In this document: in pieces, positions 24,044 to 32,242 of the stretch | Layout: the number at the start of each line of letters is the position of its first letter | How positions within the stretch are numbered: position 1 is the stretch's first letter | Assembly: GCF_010093345.1 (NCBI RefSeq) | Contig: NZ_PDWT01000002.1 | Location: forward strand, 248,001 to 312,000 | DNA from: Pseudoxanthomonas yeongjuensis | GTDB taxonomy: Bacteria; Pseudomonadota; Gammaproteobacteria; Xanthomonadales; Xanthomonadaceae | Reading direction: 5' to 3' | Length of the DNA: 64,000 nt | Made by a program: the position numbers and the translations under genes | The notes under the pieces: generated by a model | Databases searched by the model: none | The model's input: only the letters and a program-made list of their open reading frames with translations | What the model was told of the DNA's origin: nothing

Positions 24044-25372
24044 ATGTCGAATACAAACAGTTCGCCGCCGCCGTTGCCGCCCCCGCCTCTGTCAGGGCCT
24101 ATCGGCCCGGGATCGCCGCAGGACGTGCCGCCGTTGCCGGGCAGCCTGCCGATCGATCCGTCCGCTTTGCCCGAGGCGATCCGTGACGAATTGCAGGCGC
24201 CCGACCCGGTCGCCATCGACACGGCCGCCGCCGAACTCAAGGACGGCCTCAACCGCTGTCCGAAATGCGGCGCGACCGATATCCGGCACAAGCCCGGCAG
24301 CGACCTGCTGGTCTGCCTGTATTGCCGCAACGAATGGGACGGCGCGCGGGTCGAGGAGGAATTCGGGTTCGGCGTGGGTATCGGCCAGCTCAAGGGCACG
24401 GTCATCGCCTCCGGCGCGCGCGACATCGCCGCCGATGCGGCCAGCCTGATGAGCTTCAAGTGCACCGGCTGCGGCGCCGAGGTGACGGTCAATACCGACA
24501 ACGCGATGACCGCGCGCTGCCACTGGTGCCGGCATGTGCTGGGCGTCAACGAACAGGTGGCGAACGGCGCGGTGCCCGACGCGGTGCTGCCCTTCCACAT
24601 CAAAAAGGACGACGCGGTCGCGCGCATCCGCCAGTTCGTGGACAAGCGTCGCATGTTCGCGCTGAAGGAATTCAAGGAACAGTTCACGCCCGAGAACGTC
24701 GTCGGCGTCTACCTGCCGTACATGATCGTCGATGGCAACGTGAGCGTGGAAGTCGCCGGCCAGGGCGAGATACAGACACGCAGGTACACGCGCGGCGAAG
24801 GCGACAAGAAGAAGACCTACTACGATGCCGATGTGTACCAGGTGCAGCGGCAAGTGGACTTCACCGTGGACGACCTGCCACTGGAATCCTCCAGCGAACG
24901 CGGCAACCTGGATACGAAGGCCAACACCAACAACATCATCAACACCATCCTTCCCTTCGACACCAAGAACGCGGTGAAGTGGAACGCGTCCTACCTGTCG
25001 GGCTTCACCTCGGAGAAGCGCAATACCGACGTGGAGCACCTGCGCCCGCGCCTCGAGGACCAGCTGCTGTCGGTCGGGCGGGCGCAAGTCGAAAGGTCGG
25101 TGAACCGCTACGATCGCGGCGTGCGCTGGGAGCAGGAACGCCTCAGCGTGCACGGCACGCGCTGGGTCTCGATGTACCTGCCGGTCTGGCTGTATTCGTA
25201 CCACCAGCCGGGCAGCAACGGCGGCATGCTGCATTACATCGCGGTCAACGGCCGCACCGGCGAGACCATGGGCAGCGTGCCGGTGCAGCAGTGGAAACTG
25301 CTCACGGCCGCGATCACCGTCGGCACCTTCCTCGAAGGCATCGCACTCCTGATAGTGGGGAACTCGTCATGA
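24044..25372 (+). CDS. Zinc-ribbon membrane-associated protein (YdjG/TFIIB-zinc-finger-like)
   Basis: 442 residues. A Pro-rich start leads to two Cys4 zinc ribbons (CPKCGATD...CLYCRNEW and CTGCGAEV...CHWCRH), a mixed alpha/beta region (LPFHIKKDDAVARI, VYLPYMIVDGNVSVEV) and a C-terminal hydrophobic segment (AAITVGTFLEGIALLIV) that may anchor it. It resembles YdjG-type proteins encoded with SPFH/YdjI partners. The stop overlaps the start of the small gene at 25369 (ATGA). Function in envelope stress is inferred from the partner, not shown. Confidence 0.82.
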   Translation: MSNTNSSPPPLPPPPLSGPIGPGSPQDVPPLPGSLPIDPSALPEAIRDELQAPDPVAIDTAAAELKDGLNRCPKCGATDIRHKPGSDLLVCLYCRNEWDGARVEEEFGFGVGIGQLKGTVIASGARDIAADAASLMSFKCTGCGAEVTVNTDNAMTARCHWCRHVLGVNEQVANGAVPDAVLPFHIKKDDAVARIRQFVDKRRMFALKEFKEQFTPENVVGVYLPYMIVDGNVSVEVAGQGEIQTRRYTRGEGDKKKTYYDADVYQVQRQVDFTVDDLPLESSSERGNLDTKANTNNIINTILPFDTKNAVKWNASYLSGFTSEKRNTDVEHLRPRLEDQLLSVGRAQVERSVNRYDRGVRWEQERLSVHGTRWVSMYLPVWLYSYHQPGSNGGMLHYIAVNGRTGETMGSVPVQQWKLLTAAITVGTFLEGIALLIVGNSS

Positions 25373-25629
25373 GCGACGACGGCGGACTCTGGCTGCTGGC
25401 ACTCGGCCCGGCCGGTGCAGCCGGGCTGTACTGGGCCCTGTACCGGTATTACCGCAACACCGACAAATCGCACGCCTTCGAACGTGAAACCGCGGTCGAG
25501 GCCCAGCCGGTGACCGGCACCGACGAGAAGATCGGCGAGAACAACGGCACGCAGAAGACCAGCATCGACGGCGATAACGTAGCTGCGTATCGCCAGCGCG
25601 TGGAGCGTGTCCGGGACGACGGCGGGTAG
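25369..25629 (+). CDS. Small membrane protein of the SPFH operon
   Basis: 86 residues. The ATG overlaps the stop of the preceding zinc-ribbon gene by four bases, a typical coupled start. One hydrophobic segment (LWLLALGPAGAAGLYWALY) is followed by a charged tail (RYYRNTDKSHAFERE, then DNVAAYRQRVERVRDDGG). No family recognised. The operon position suggests a membrane partner of the SPFH and zinc-ribbon proteins. Confidence 0.75.
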   Translation: MSDDGGLWLLALGPAGAAGLYWALYRYYRNTDKSHAFERETAVEAQPVTGTDEKIGENNGTQKTSIDGDNVAAYRQRVERVRDDGG

Positions 25630-25733
25630 CACCAGAGGGCGGGTCGGGCTCGCGACCCGTTCCTTCAAGAAGGGCGTAGTCCAACCCGGCCCCGTTTTTC
25701 ACCCCCTTTTTCTCGCTTTTAGGAACCACGCCA

Positions 25734-27077
25734 ATGCACGCTTCCTCCCTTGAGAACATGTACAGGTGCTATGCGCGCTATTTGCATGCCGATTTCCTGC
25801 AGGAGCGCGATGAGGTAGTGGTGCTGGACGTCGGCGGCGCCGACGTCAACGGCGGCTATCGCCAGGTCTTTGCGGATCCGCGCTTCCGTTACCTGACCGT
25901 CGACTTGGCCGAAGGCGCCGGTGTCGACATCGTGCTGGATGACCCGTACCGGCTGCCGCTCGAAGACGGCTCGGTGGACATCGTCCTGTCCGGCCAGATG
26001 CTCGAGCATTGCGAGTTGTTCTGGCTCACTTTCGCCGAAATGATGCGGGTGCTGAAGCCCGACGGCTATCTGTTCCTGATCGCGCCGTCGGCAGGGCCTA
26101 TCCATCGTTACCCGGTCGATTGCTACCGTTTCTATCCCGACGCCTATCGCGCGCTGGCGAAGCACAACAATTGCCATTTGCTGGAAGTGTGGCTGGACGA
26201 GCGTGGACCATGGCGCGATCTGGTGGGCGTGTTCGCCAAGCAATCGTCGCCGCGCAACCCGCCGGCTATTACACCGCCAGTGCGTGCCACCGCCACCGTC
26301 AGCCTACCGCCTGGCAGCGCCGAAGAAGAGGCGACCCGTGGCAGCGTCCATTACCTGGAGATCATGGGCAAACTGCACGAAACACTACAGCCTGCGCTGT
26401 ACCTGGAAATCGGAGTGCGACGCGGGCGCAGTCTCGCGCTCGCCCAGGGCCCCGCTATTGGTGTCGACCCCGAGCCAGACCTCGCCGATGTGCAGTTACC
26501 GCCGGCTACCCGCCTGTTCACGATGGCCAGCGACGATTTCTTCCGCGACATCGCCGCGCAGGAAATGACCGCGCGGCCGGATCTCGCTTTCATCGATGGT
26601 ATGCACCTGTTCGAATATGCGCTGCGCGATTTCATGCATATCGAGCGGTTGGCGACCCCCGGAACGCTGGTGGTGATCGACGACATCTATCCCTCGCATC
26701 CCGCGCAGGCTGAACGCAATCGCCGCACCCGGGTGTGGACCGGTGATATCTGGAAACTGCAAAAGTGCCTGACTGACTCACGGCCTGACCTGGTCCTGCT
26801 GTCGTTGGACACCGCACCGACCGGCCTGCTCTTGGTGGCGGGACTCGATCCCGGTAACCGCGTGCTGTGGGACCGGTACAATCCCATCGTGCGGAAATAC
26901 AGCGAGGAAATGGAAGTGCCGGCGGCGGCGTTGCGACGCGACGGCGTCCTGATGCCTGACGATCCGCGCTTGGCCAACTTATTATCCGTGCTCAGGCGAT
27001 GCCGGGATAGCGGCGCCAAGCGAAATGCGGTCGTGGACGCGTTGCGTGCCGTGCTTGCCGGAAACGATGCACGATGA
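25734..27077 (+). CDS. Double-domain methyltransferase (two class I-like halves)
   Basis: 447 residues. The N-terminal half is a Methyltransf_11-type domain (VVLDVGGADVNGGYRQVF, PLEDGSVDIVLSGQMLEHCE, MMRVLKPDGYLFLIAPS). The C-terminal half is a second methyltransferase-like domain of the FkbM/Methyltransf_24 type (ALYLEIGVRRGRSLALAQ, DLAFIDGMHLFEYALRDF, GTLVVIDDIYPSHP). Such fusions occur in glycan-modifying loci. Its stop overlaps the start of the GT2 gene (ATGA), so the two act together, probably on a cell-surface glycan or glycosylated protein. No other glycan genes are nearby, so the acceptor is unknown. Confidence 0.85.
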   Translation: MHASSLENMYRCYARYLHADFLQERDEVVVLDVGGADVNGGYRQVFADPRFRYLTVDLAEGAGVDIVLDDPYRLPLEDGSVDIVLSGQMLEHCELFWLTFAEMMRVLKPDGYLFLIAPSAGPIHRYPVDCYRFYPDAYRALAKHNNCHLLEVWLDERGPWRDLVGVFAKQSSPRNPPAITPPVRATATVSLPPGSAEEEATRGSVHYLEIMGKLHETLQPALYLEIGVRRGRSLALAQGPAIGVDPEPDLADVQLPPATRLFTMASDDFFRDIAAQEMTARPDLAFIDGMHLFEYALRDFMHIERLATPGTLVVIDDIYPSHPAQAERNRRTRVWTGDIWKLQKCLTDSRPDLVLLSLDTAPTGLLLVAGLDPGNRVLWDRYNPIVRKYSEEMEVPAAALRRDGVLMPDDPRLANLLSVLRRCRDSGAKRNAVVDALRAVLAGNDAR

Positions 27078-27994
27078 AGCCGCTTAGGCTCTCCGTTGTG
27101 GTGATCGCCTACAACATGGCACGCGAACTTCCGCGCACCCTGCAGACCCTGTCGCCTTCGTACCAGCACGACATCGACGCGGACGACTACGAGGTGATCG
27201 TCGTCGACAACGGATCGAGCGTTCCCTTCGACTACGCGCACTGCCAGCAGCTATGTCCAAATCTCCGTATCCACGTGATGACCGACGCGCCACCATCGCC
27301 AGTCGCTGCGATTAACCAGGGATTGGCAATGGCGCGTGGCGAGCTGGTCGGCGTCTGCATAGATGGCGCACGGATGGCATCGCCGCGGTTGCTGGCAACC
27401 GCGCTCGAAGCCGCACGACTGCATTCGCGGCCGGTCATCGGCACGTTGGCGTTTCACCTGGGACCGGATGTGCAGATGCGCAGCGTCGCCAATGGATACA
27501 ACCAGCAGGTTGAGGATGACTTGCTGGCCTCCGTCGACTGGGTCGGCGATGGCTACCGGCTGTTCTCGATCGCAGTCTTCGCCGGATCGTCGGCGAATGG
27601 CTGGCTCACCATCCCATCGGAAACTAACGCTTTGTTCCTCACGCGTGAACATTGGCGAACGCTGAGTGGTTACGACCCCGCCTTCGTCGCTCCTGGTGGC
27701 GGCTTGGTCAACCTAGATACTTGGGCGCGCGCCTGCGCCGACCCGACTGGACGCGTCATCCTGCTGCTAGGCGAGACCACTTTCCATCAAGTCCACGGTG
27801 GTATTGCGACTAATGCGCTGGAGTCAAAATGGCCGTTGTTCCATGACGAATATGTCCGCATACGCGGCACCGATTACGTCCGTCCAACTGGCGATCCATT
27901 GCTGTTTGGACGCATCCACCGGGCCATCCTGCCCAGCATGCAGATATCCGTGGAGCGCGGGTTGCAACTTGGGGCCGCAAAAAAGGCCCCGTAG
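27074..27994 (+). CDS. Family 2 glycosyltransferase
   Basis: 306 residues with a GT-A fold start, LSVVVIAYNMARELPRTLQ, then DDYEVIVVDNGSS and INQGLAMARGELVGVCIDGARMAS. The metal-binding DxD is not clear: the expected position reads CIDGA. The C-terminal half (LFLTREHWRTLSGYDPAF, GGGLVNLDTWARA) suits an inverting GT2. Translationally coupled to the double methyltransferase. Its stop codon TAG lies within the REP unit at 27991, so the C-terminus may have been altered by repeat insertion. Confidence 0.85.
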   Translation: MKPLRLSVVVIAYNMARELPRTLQTLSPSYQHDIDADDYEVIVVDNGSSVPFDYAHCQQLCPNLRIHVMTDAPPSPVAAINQGLAMARGELVGVCIDGARMASPRLLATALEAARLHSRPVIGTLAFHLGPDVQMRSVANGYNQQVEDDLLASVDWVGDGYRLFSIAVFAGSSANGWLTIPSETNALFLTREHWRTLSGYDPAFVAPGGGLVNLDTWARACADPTGRVILLLGETTFHQVHGGIATNALESKWPLFHDEYVRIRGTDYVRPTGDPLLFGRIHRAILPSMQISVERGLQLGAAKKAP

Positions 27995-28132
27995 GATGGG
28001 TCGAACGCAGCGACACCCATCGCGTGTGACGCCGACGTCGCCATAGGAATGGAGAAACAGATGCATCGGCTTGAGGCTCTATCGCCTCGGACAGGAAGAG
28101 CGATGGGTGCCGCTGCGCTCGACCCATCCTAC
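27991..28132. repeat. REP family A doublet between convergent genes
   Basis: GTAGGATGGGTCGAACGCAG begins at 27991 and an inverted GCTCGACCCATCCTAC ends at 28132, with ATGGGTGTC-type internal units. TAG at 27992-27994 is the stop of the glycosyltransferase and TAG on the other strand (28129-28131) the stop of the methyltransferase. Confidence 0.88.
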
Positions 28133-28917
28133 GAGCTCTTAAGCCCAGCGCTCCTGCGCGCAGTCACGATCCAGGCGCGGGAATCGAAGAACACGCCGTC
28201 CGCGGTCAGGTGCGCCTGCAGCAGGTCGCGCAAGCGACGAAGCGTCTCATCGTCCGTCGTGTTCGCACCGGCTGGCCCGCCATTCGCAAGGAACAACGCC
28301 ACGATGGCGTCGAGCGCGGCATCGACGTCGGGGCCGTAGAACGCGGGTTCGTGCACTTCCGCAAAGTCGATCGAAGCGAAGCCGGCCGCGGTCAACAGGC
28401 GCGTGGTGGCCGCGCGATCGCCGAGCGAGAACGCAGGCGCACTTGCGGAAGGGGTCGCCTCCGGCGCCAACGCACTCTGGATGGCAGTAGACCATTCGTT
28501 TCGTTCCTGACCCTGCCACACCATCAGCACCAGGCGCGCGTCGGCGCGCATTGCCCGGGCGATGTTGGTGAAGGCGGCGATCGGATCGGCAAAGAACATC
28601 ACCCCGAAGCGGCTGATGCAGAGGTCGAAATACGCGGCCGGAAACGCGTGGTCCTGCGCATCGGCCAACTCGAAGGCGACATTCCGCAACCCCTCTTCCG
28701 CACTGCGCCGGCGGGCGACCTGAAGCATCTCTTCGGAGAGGTCCACGCCGACCACGCTTCCCTCCCTCGCCGCGCGGGCGGCTTCCCGCGTGGATTGCCC
28801 CGCACCGCAGCCGATATCCAGCACGCGATCCTGGGGGTCGACCTTGAGCGCGGCACGGAAGCGTTCGTCGTGCCGCCTCAGTTCGGCGTCGTAAAATTCG
28901 GCGCGATCGAAGCCCAT
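28129..28917 (-). CDS. Class I SAM-dependent methyltransferase
   Basis: 262 residues. Motif I VLDIGCGAGQSTREAARAAREG, acidic residue in VGVDLSEEML, LADAQDHAFPAAYFDLCISRFGVMFFADP (motif II) and ADARLVLMVWQGQERNEW are those of UbiE/Methyltransf_25-type enzymes acting on small molecules. AGGAG lies before the ATG. The gene is convergent to the glycosyltransferase and its stop is supplied by the REP unit between them. Substrate unknown. Confidence 0.88.
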   Translation of the reverse strand: MGFDRAEFYDAELRRHDERFRAALKVDPQDRVLDIGCGAGQSTREAARAAREGSVVGVDLSEEMLQVARRRSAEEGLRNVAFELADAQDHAFPAAYFDLCISRFGVMFFADPIAAFTNIARAMRADARLVLMVWQGQERNEWSTAIQSALAPEATPSASAPAFSLGDRAATTRLLTAAGFASIDFAEVHEPAFYGPDVDAALDAIVALFLANGGPAGANTTDDETLRRLRDLLQAHLTADGVFFDSRAWIVTARRSAGLKSS

Positions 28918-28945
28918 CGTTGCTCCTGTCGGTTTTCAGCGGGAC

Positions 28946-29027
28946 AGGTTGGGGTGAACGAAATGAACCCCAACGCCGTGGAACCTGACGTGGAAGGAAG
29001 TCGGGGTTCGCAAGCTCACCCCAACCT
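28946..29027. repeat. REP family B doublet
   Basis: AGGTTGGGGTGA at 28946 and TCACCCCAACCT ending 29027 are the outer inverted repeats, with GTGAACCCCAAC and GGGGTTCGCAAGC units inside. Same family as 5168-5253. It separates two minus-strand genes. Confidence 0.82.
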
Positions 29028-29049
29028 ATTTACCCTGATCCCGTTTTTG

Positions 29050-31566
29050 CTAGGCGCCAGGCGCGCGGACCGGGTCGTCGCGCAGTTCGCCCAGTGGCGG
29101 GATGACGAGCGTGGTGTATTCCTGGTAATGCGCCGCGGGCAGGTCGCGCAGGGCAAGGCGGTCGATGCGCGGGGTCTCGATCGGCAGTCGCGCCGCTTCG
29201 TAGAGGATCACCTCGTGCCCGGGCGGGTACCAGCGCAGCAGCTTGTCGACCAGCGCCTGCACGCCTTCGCGTTCCGCGTGCAGGCGGGTACAGGACAGGT
29301 CGCCCGACAGCGCCCCCTGCCACAACAGCACAAGACCGGCGGTGTCGGGCTGGCGGTCGTAGACGAGGAAATGGGTCGCCTCCATCGACTGCACGCCGCG
29401 ATGGCCCGGATCCATGCCCAGGTCGGCGTACAGGCAGGCTTCGGCCGAAATCCCCGGTTCCATGCGCGCCGGGATGCCTTCGGCGCGGGCCTGGCGTACC
29501 ACCTGGTGCGGCACGTCGGCGAACACACCGGGGTGGCCGTAGAACACCGCGCAGACCTGCTTGCCGGCGCGGACCTCGGCCATGATCGCCGCGTCGATCT
29601 CGCGATAGGTCCGGCGCCGATCCTTGCCGGGGGCGTAATGGGCGCCGAGATTGATCACATCGGGGCGCAGGCCATGGATCATCGCCAGCGCGAACGGGTC
29701 GGCCAGGCAGAACACGACCTGGGCCTCGCGGATTTCCGACAGGCAGCGTTCGCTGGCGTGGCGGCCGAACTGGATGCCGCTGCCCACCACCACCAGGCCC
29801 GCCGACGGCGTCGATGCGACGGCGACATCGCTCGCGCGGACCACGCGGTTCCGACCTTCGTCCTTGGCCCGGTACAGGGCCTGGTCCGCCTCGTGGATCA
29901 ATTGTTCCAGCGTGGCGGCCTGCCCCTCGGCCTGGCAGACCCCGGAGCTGATGTTGAAGCCGAACGTGTGCCCGAACACGGTGATCGGTTCGATCCGCTC
30001 GCGCAGGCGTTGCAGCATCGCCCCGGCTTCCGCCGCGTCGGCCTCGAGCAGGATCGTGAACTCGTCGCCGCCGCTGCGCCCGGCGATACCGCGCCCGCCG
30101 ACCACTTCGCTGATCCACGCGCCGAGGGAGCGCAGCGCCTCATCGCCGGCGGCGTGGCCGTGGCGGTCGTTGACCTGCTTGAACAGGTCGATGTCGGTGA
30201 CGACCGCGGTGAACGGCCGCCCGTTGGCGCGGGTGCGTGCGAACGCCGCCGCGCCGAGCTTGCGCACCTGCTGGTAGTTGAGCAGGCGGGTCAGGCTGTC
30301 GTGCTCGGACAGCCAGCGGTAGCGGCGGCGATCGCGGAACGTACGGCGCAGCAGGACCGACAGCAGGATGGCGGTGACCAGCAATCCGGCCATGCCGATG
30401 GCCAGCATCAGTTGCCGGCGCTTGTTCGCGGTGACCTGCACCGCGGCCAGTGCCTTCTCGGTTTCGAGCAGGGCGATCTGCTGCTCCTTCAACCGGGTGT
30501 CGAACTGGACCTGCTGGTAGGCCAGCCGACGCTCGCGGGAGACGACCTCGAGCGCTTCCGACGCCGCCATCGCCTGCCGGGTGTGCGACAGCGCCGCGTC
30601 GATGTCGCCGCGTTTCTCGGCCAGTTTGGCGAGCAGGCGTTCGGTCTCGGCGATGGCCAGGTCCGATTTCTGTTCCCGGTAGTACCGGAGGGTGTCGACC
30701 AGCATCGCCTGGGCCTGATCGAGCTGCCGGTGGGAGGCGACCAGGCTTTCGGCGATGACCAGCCGGGCGCTGTACGCGCCGACCGCGAAGCCCACGGCCT
30801 TGAATTCGGTGAGCGCCTCGCTCGCCCACTTCAAGGCCTCGGCATGCCGTCCTTGCGCGGCCGCCATCTTGCCGACGCCGTACTTGCCGTTGGCGATGAA
30901 GATCGGATCGTGGGCACGGGCACAGGCATCGATCTGGCGATGGCGCCATTTCTCCGCCTCGCTGAAATGGCCCGCATGGTCCTCGGCCAGCGCCACGTCG
31001 CTCAGGGCCAGGCACAGCGCGCGCGGGTCGTCCTGCTTTTCGACGATCTGCAGGGCCTGCAGCGCCAGTTCCCGCGCCCGCCCGGTCTCGCCGACCAGCG
31101 TATGCAGATAGCTGGCGGCACCGAGCAGCCTGGCCGCTTCCGCGGGGGACTCGTGCAGGTACTTCAGGCCCTCGTTGAGCCAGGCGAACGCCAGCGCCCA
31201 GTTCTCGAGGTTGGCGGCCACGCCGGTGGCCGTGGTGTAGACGCGCACCCGCAACGGCGCCGGCAGGTCCTGCTTCAGCAGCTCGGTAAAGCCCTTCAGC
31301 GCCGCGGGCTGGTCACCGGCCAGGGCGCGGTTGCGCAGGCGGACGTAATCGAGGCGGTGCCGCTGCAGCGGCGTGAGTGCATCGAGCCGCGGCCCCAGGG
31401 CGCTGATCTTTGCGTCCGATTGGCTCCAGTGCGCGGTGACCGCGAGCCGCTCGATCTCCTGGACCTGCGCCTCCAGCGCCGTGGCGTCCGCAGGCGACTG
31501 GGCCGCTGCAGCCGGCGCGCAGGCGAACGCAAGCGACAGCAATGCGATCGCGACCAGCCGGAACAT
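29050..31566 (-). CDS. TPR-GGDEF diguanylate cyclase fused to a borosin-type alpha-N-methyltransferase
   Basis: 838 residues from the ATG at 31566 (a TTG at 31572 adds two). In order: signal peptide 1-22, periplasmic TPR-like helices ~80-340, membrane segment ~386-406, GGDEF domain ~416-578 with intact GGDEF at 499-503 and no RxxD inhibitory site, a ~12-residue linker, then a tetrapyrrole-methylase-fold domain ~590-833. That last domain matches the borosin methyltransferases: GSGI at 595, FYGHPGVF at 675-682, MEPGISAEACLYADLGMDP, EATHFL and LLWQGALSG. Tyr644, Arg650 and Tyr654 line up with the catalytic Tyr/Arg/Tyr I remember in omphalotin methyltransferase. It should methylate backbone amides of the peptide encoded just upstream (31600-31818), possibly under c-di-GMP or TPR control. 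The linkage is inferred; the reading frame is continuous. Confidence 0.88.
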   Translation of the reverse strand: MFRLVAIALLSLAFACAPAAAAQSPADATALEAQVQEIERLAVTAHWSQSDAKISALGPRLDALTPLQRHRLDYVRLRNRALAGDQPAALKGFTELLKQDLPAPLRVRVYTTATGVAANLENWALAFAWLNEGLKYLHESPAEAARLLGAASYLHTLVGETGRARELALQALQIVEKQDDPRALCLALSDVALAEDHAGHFSEAEKWRHRQIDACARAHDPIFIANGKYGVGKMAAAQGRHAEALKWASEALTEFKAVGFAVGAYSARLVIAESLVASHRQLDQAQAMLVDTLRYYREQKSDLAIAETERLLAKLAEKRGDIDAALSHTRQAMAASEALEVVSRERRLAYQQVQFDTRLKEQQIALLETEKALAAVQVTANKRRQLMLAIGMAGLLVTAILLSVLLRRTFRDRRRYRWLSEHDSLTRLLNYQQVRKLGAAAFARTRANGRPFTAVVTDIDLFKQVNDRHGHAAGDEALRSLGAWISEVVGGRGIAGRSGGDEFTILLEADAAEAGAMLQRLRERIEPITVFGHTFGFNISSGVCQAEGQAATLEQLIHEADQALYRAKDEGRNRVVRASDVAVASTPSAGLVVVGSGIQFGRHASERCLSEIREAQVVFCLADPFALAMIHGLRPDVINLGAHYAPGKDRRRTYREIDAAIMAEVRAGKQVCAVFYGHPGVFADVPHQVVRQARAEGIPARMEPGISAEACLYADLGMDPGHRGVQSMEATHFLVYDRQPDTAGLVLLWQGALSGDLSCTRLHAEREGVQALVDKLLRWYPPGHEVILYEAARLPIETPRIDRLALRDLPAAHYQEYTTLVIPPLGELRDDPVRAPGA

Positions 31567-31599
31567 AGGCAAGCGTCTGGCGATGAACGTCGTCGACGG

Positions 31600-31818
31600 T
31601 TACTTGTCGTAGGCCTTGATGGTGTGGTTGGTGGCGTACTGCCCGTCCGCCAGCCCGGTCAGTTTCCCGACGGCCGCGTAATCGCTCTCCAGCATCGCCC
31701 TGCGCTCCTCGTCGGTCACCCCGGCGCGATGCAGCACCGCTTCCGGATCCTTCCCGTATTCCGCGGCCAGCGCCGCGTCGCTTCCGAGCTTCTTCATCAG
31801 ATCGAGCAGTTTCGACAT
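31600..31818 (-). CDS. Split-borosin precursor peptide
   Basis: 72 residues; AAGGGAGA precedes the ATG at 31818. The helical N-terminal part (LLDLMKKLGSDAALAAEYGK, DPEAVLHRAGVTDEERRAML, then VGKLTG) matches the borosin-binding domain of SonA from Shewanella oneidensis as I recall it (LxxLGxDAxL, xPEAVxxxxGLTDEx). The C-terminal tail YATNHTIKAYDK is the expected place of N-methylation, most likely around Thr66-Ala69. It lies 33 bases upstream of the methyltransferase fusion on the same strand, so both are one operon. There is no fused methyltransferase, which makes it a split (in trans) system. A longer frame from 32022 has no support. Confidence 0.88.
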   Translation of the reverse strand: MSKLLDLMKKLGSDAALAAEYGKDPEAVLHRAGVTDEERRAMLESDYAAVGKLTGLADGQYATNHTIKAYDK

Positions 31819-32242
31819 GTCATCTCCCTTGGGAACCCATCCGGCATCGGTCGCCGCACGCCCGCGATCCGCAGGCGATGCAGTATTCAAATGATAATCG
31901 CCCCGGCGCGTGTGCGAGCACTCCACCGCCCTTCGGGGCTGCCGGACATTAACATGGAATGCCCGGTTCCCCGGGCGCCGGCGAGGCTGCACAGGATGCG
32001 GTAAGCCGCAGGCGCACCGCATCGTCCGCGTAGTGGCCGCCGCGATGGATGCAGTTCGCTGCGCTCACCGCATCCGAGAGGCTTGCTGCGGTTGCCGAAG
32101 CGCGCAAGCCGCTTCGGCATGATGTCTCCCCGGGGAGGCGGGCGGTACCGGCTTCAGCAACCTTGGGTCTTTTATTCCGACCTCCCGTGGGAAAGTGAAC
32201 CGATCCCGTTCCCCTTGCGGCCGGCAAAGCGGGAGATTGCCT
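31819..32242. other. Upstream region of the borosin operon
   Basis: No gene supported. It must hold the promoter for the minus-strand precursor gene. AAATGATAATCG near 31889-31900 is AT-rich in an otherwise GC-rich stretch and faintly Fur-box-like. Further along (32045-32075) is a GATGCAGTTCGCTGCGCTCA unit, similar to one near 35828, probably another short repeat. Confidence 0.4.

Noticed and set aside
28210..32004. 1264-codon open frame on the plus strand
   Set aside because: It runs antisense to the GGDEF-methyltransferase, its precursor and part of the 28129 methyltransferase; the translation has no domains and is rich in Gln/Arg, the usual shadow of a GC-rich gene.
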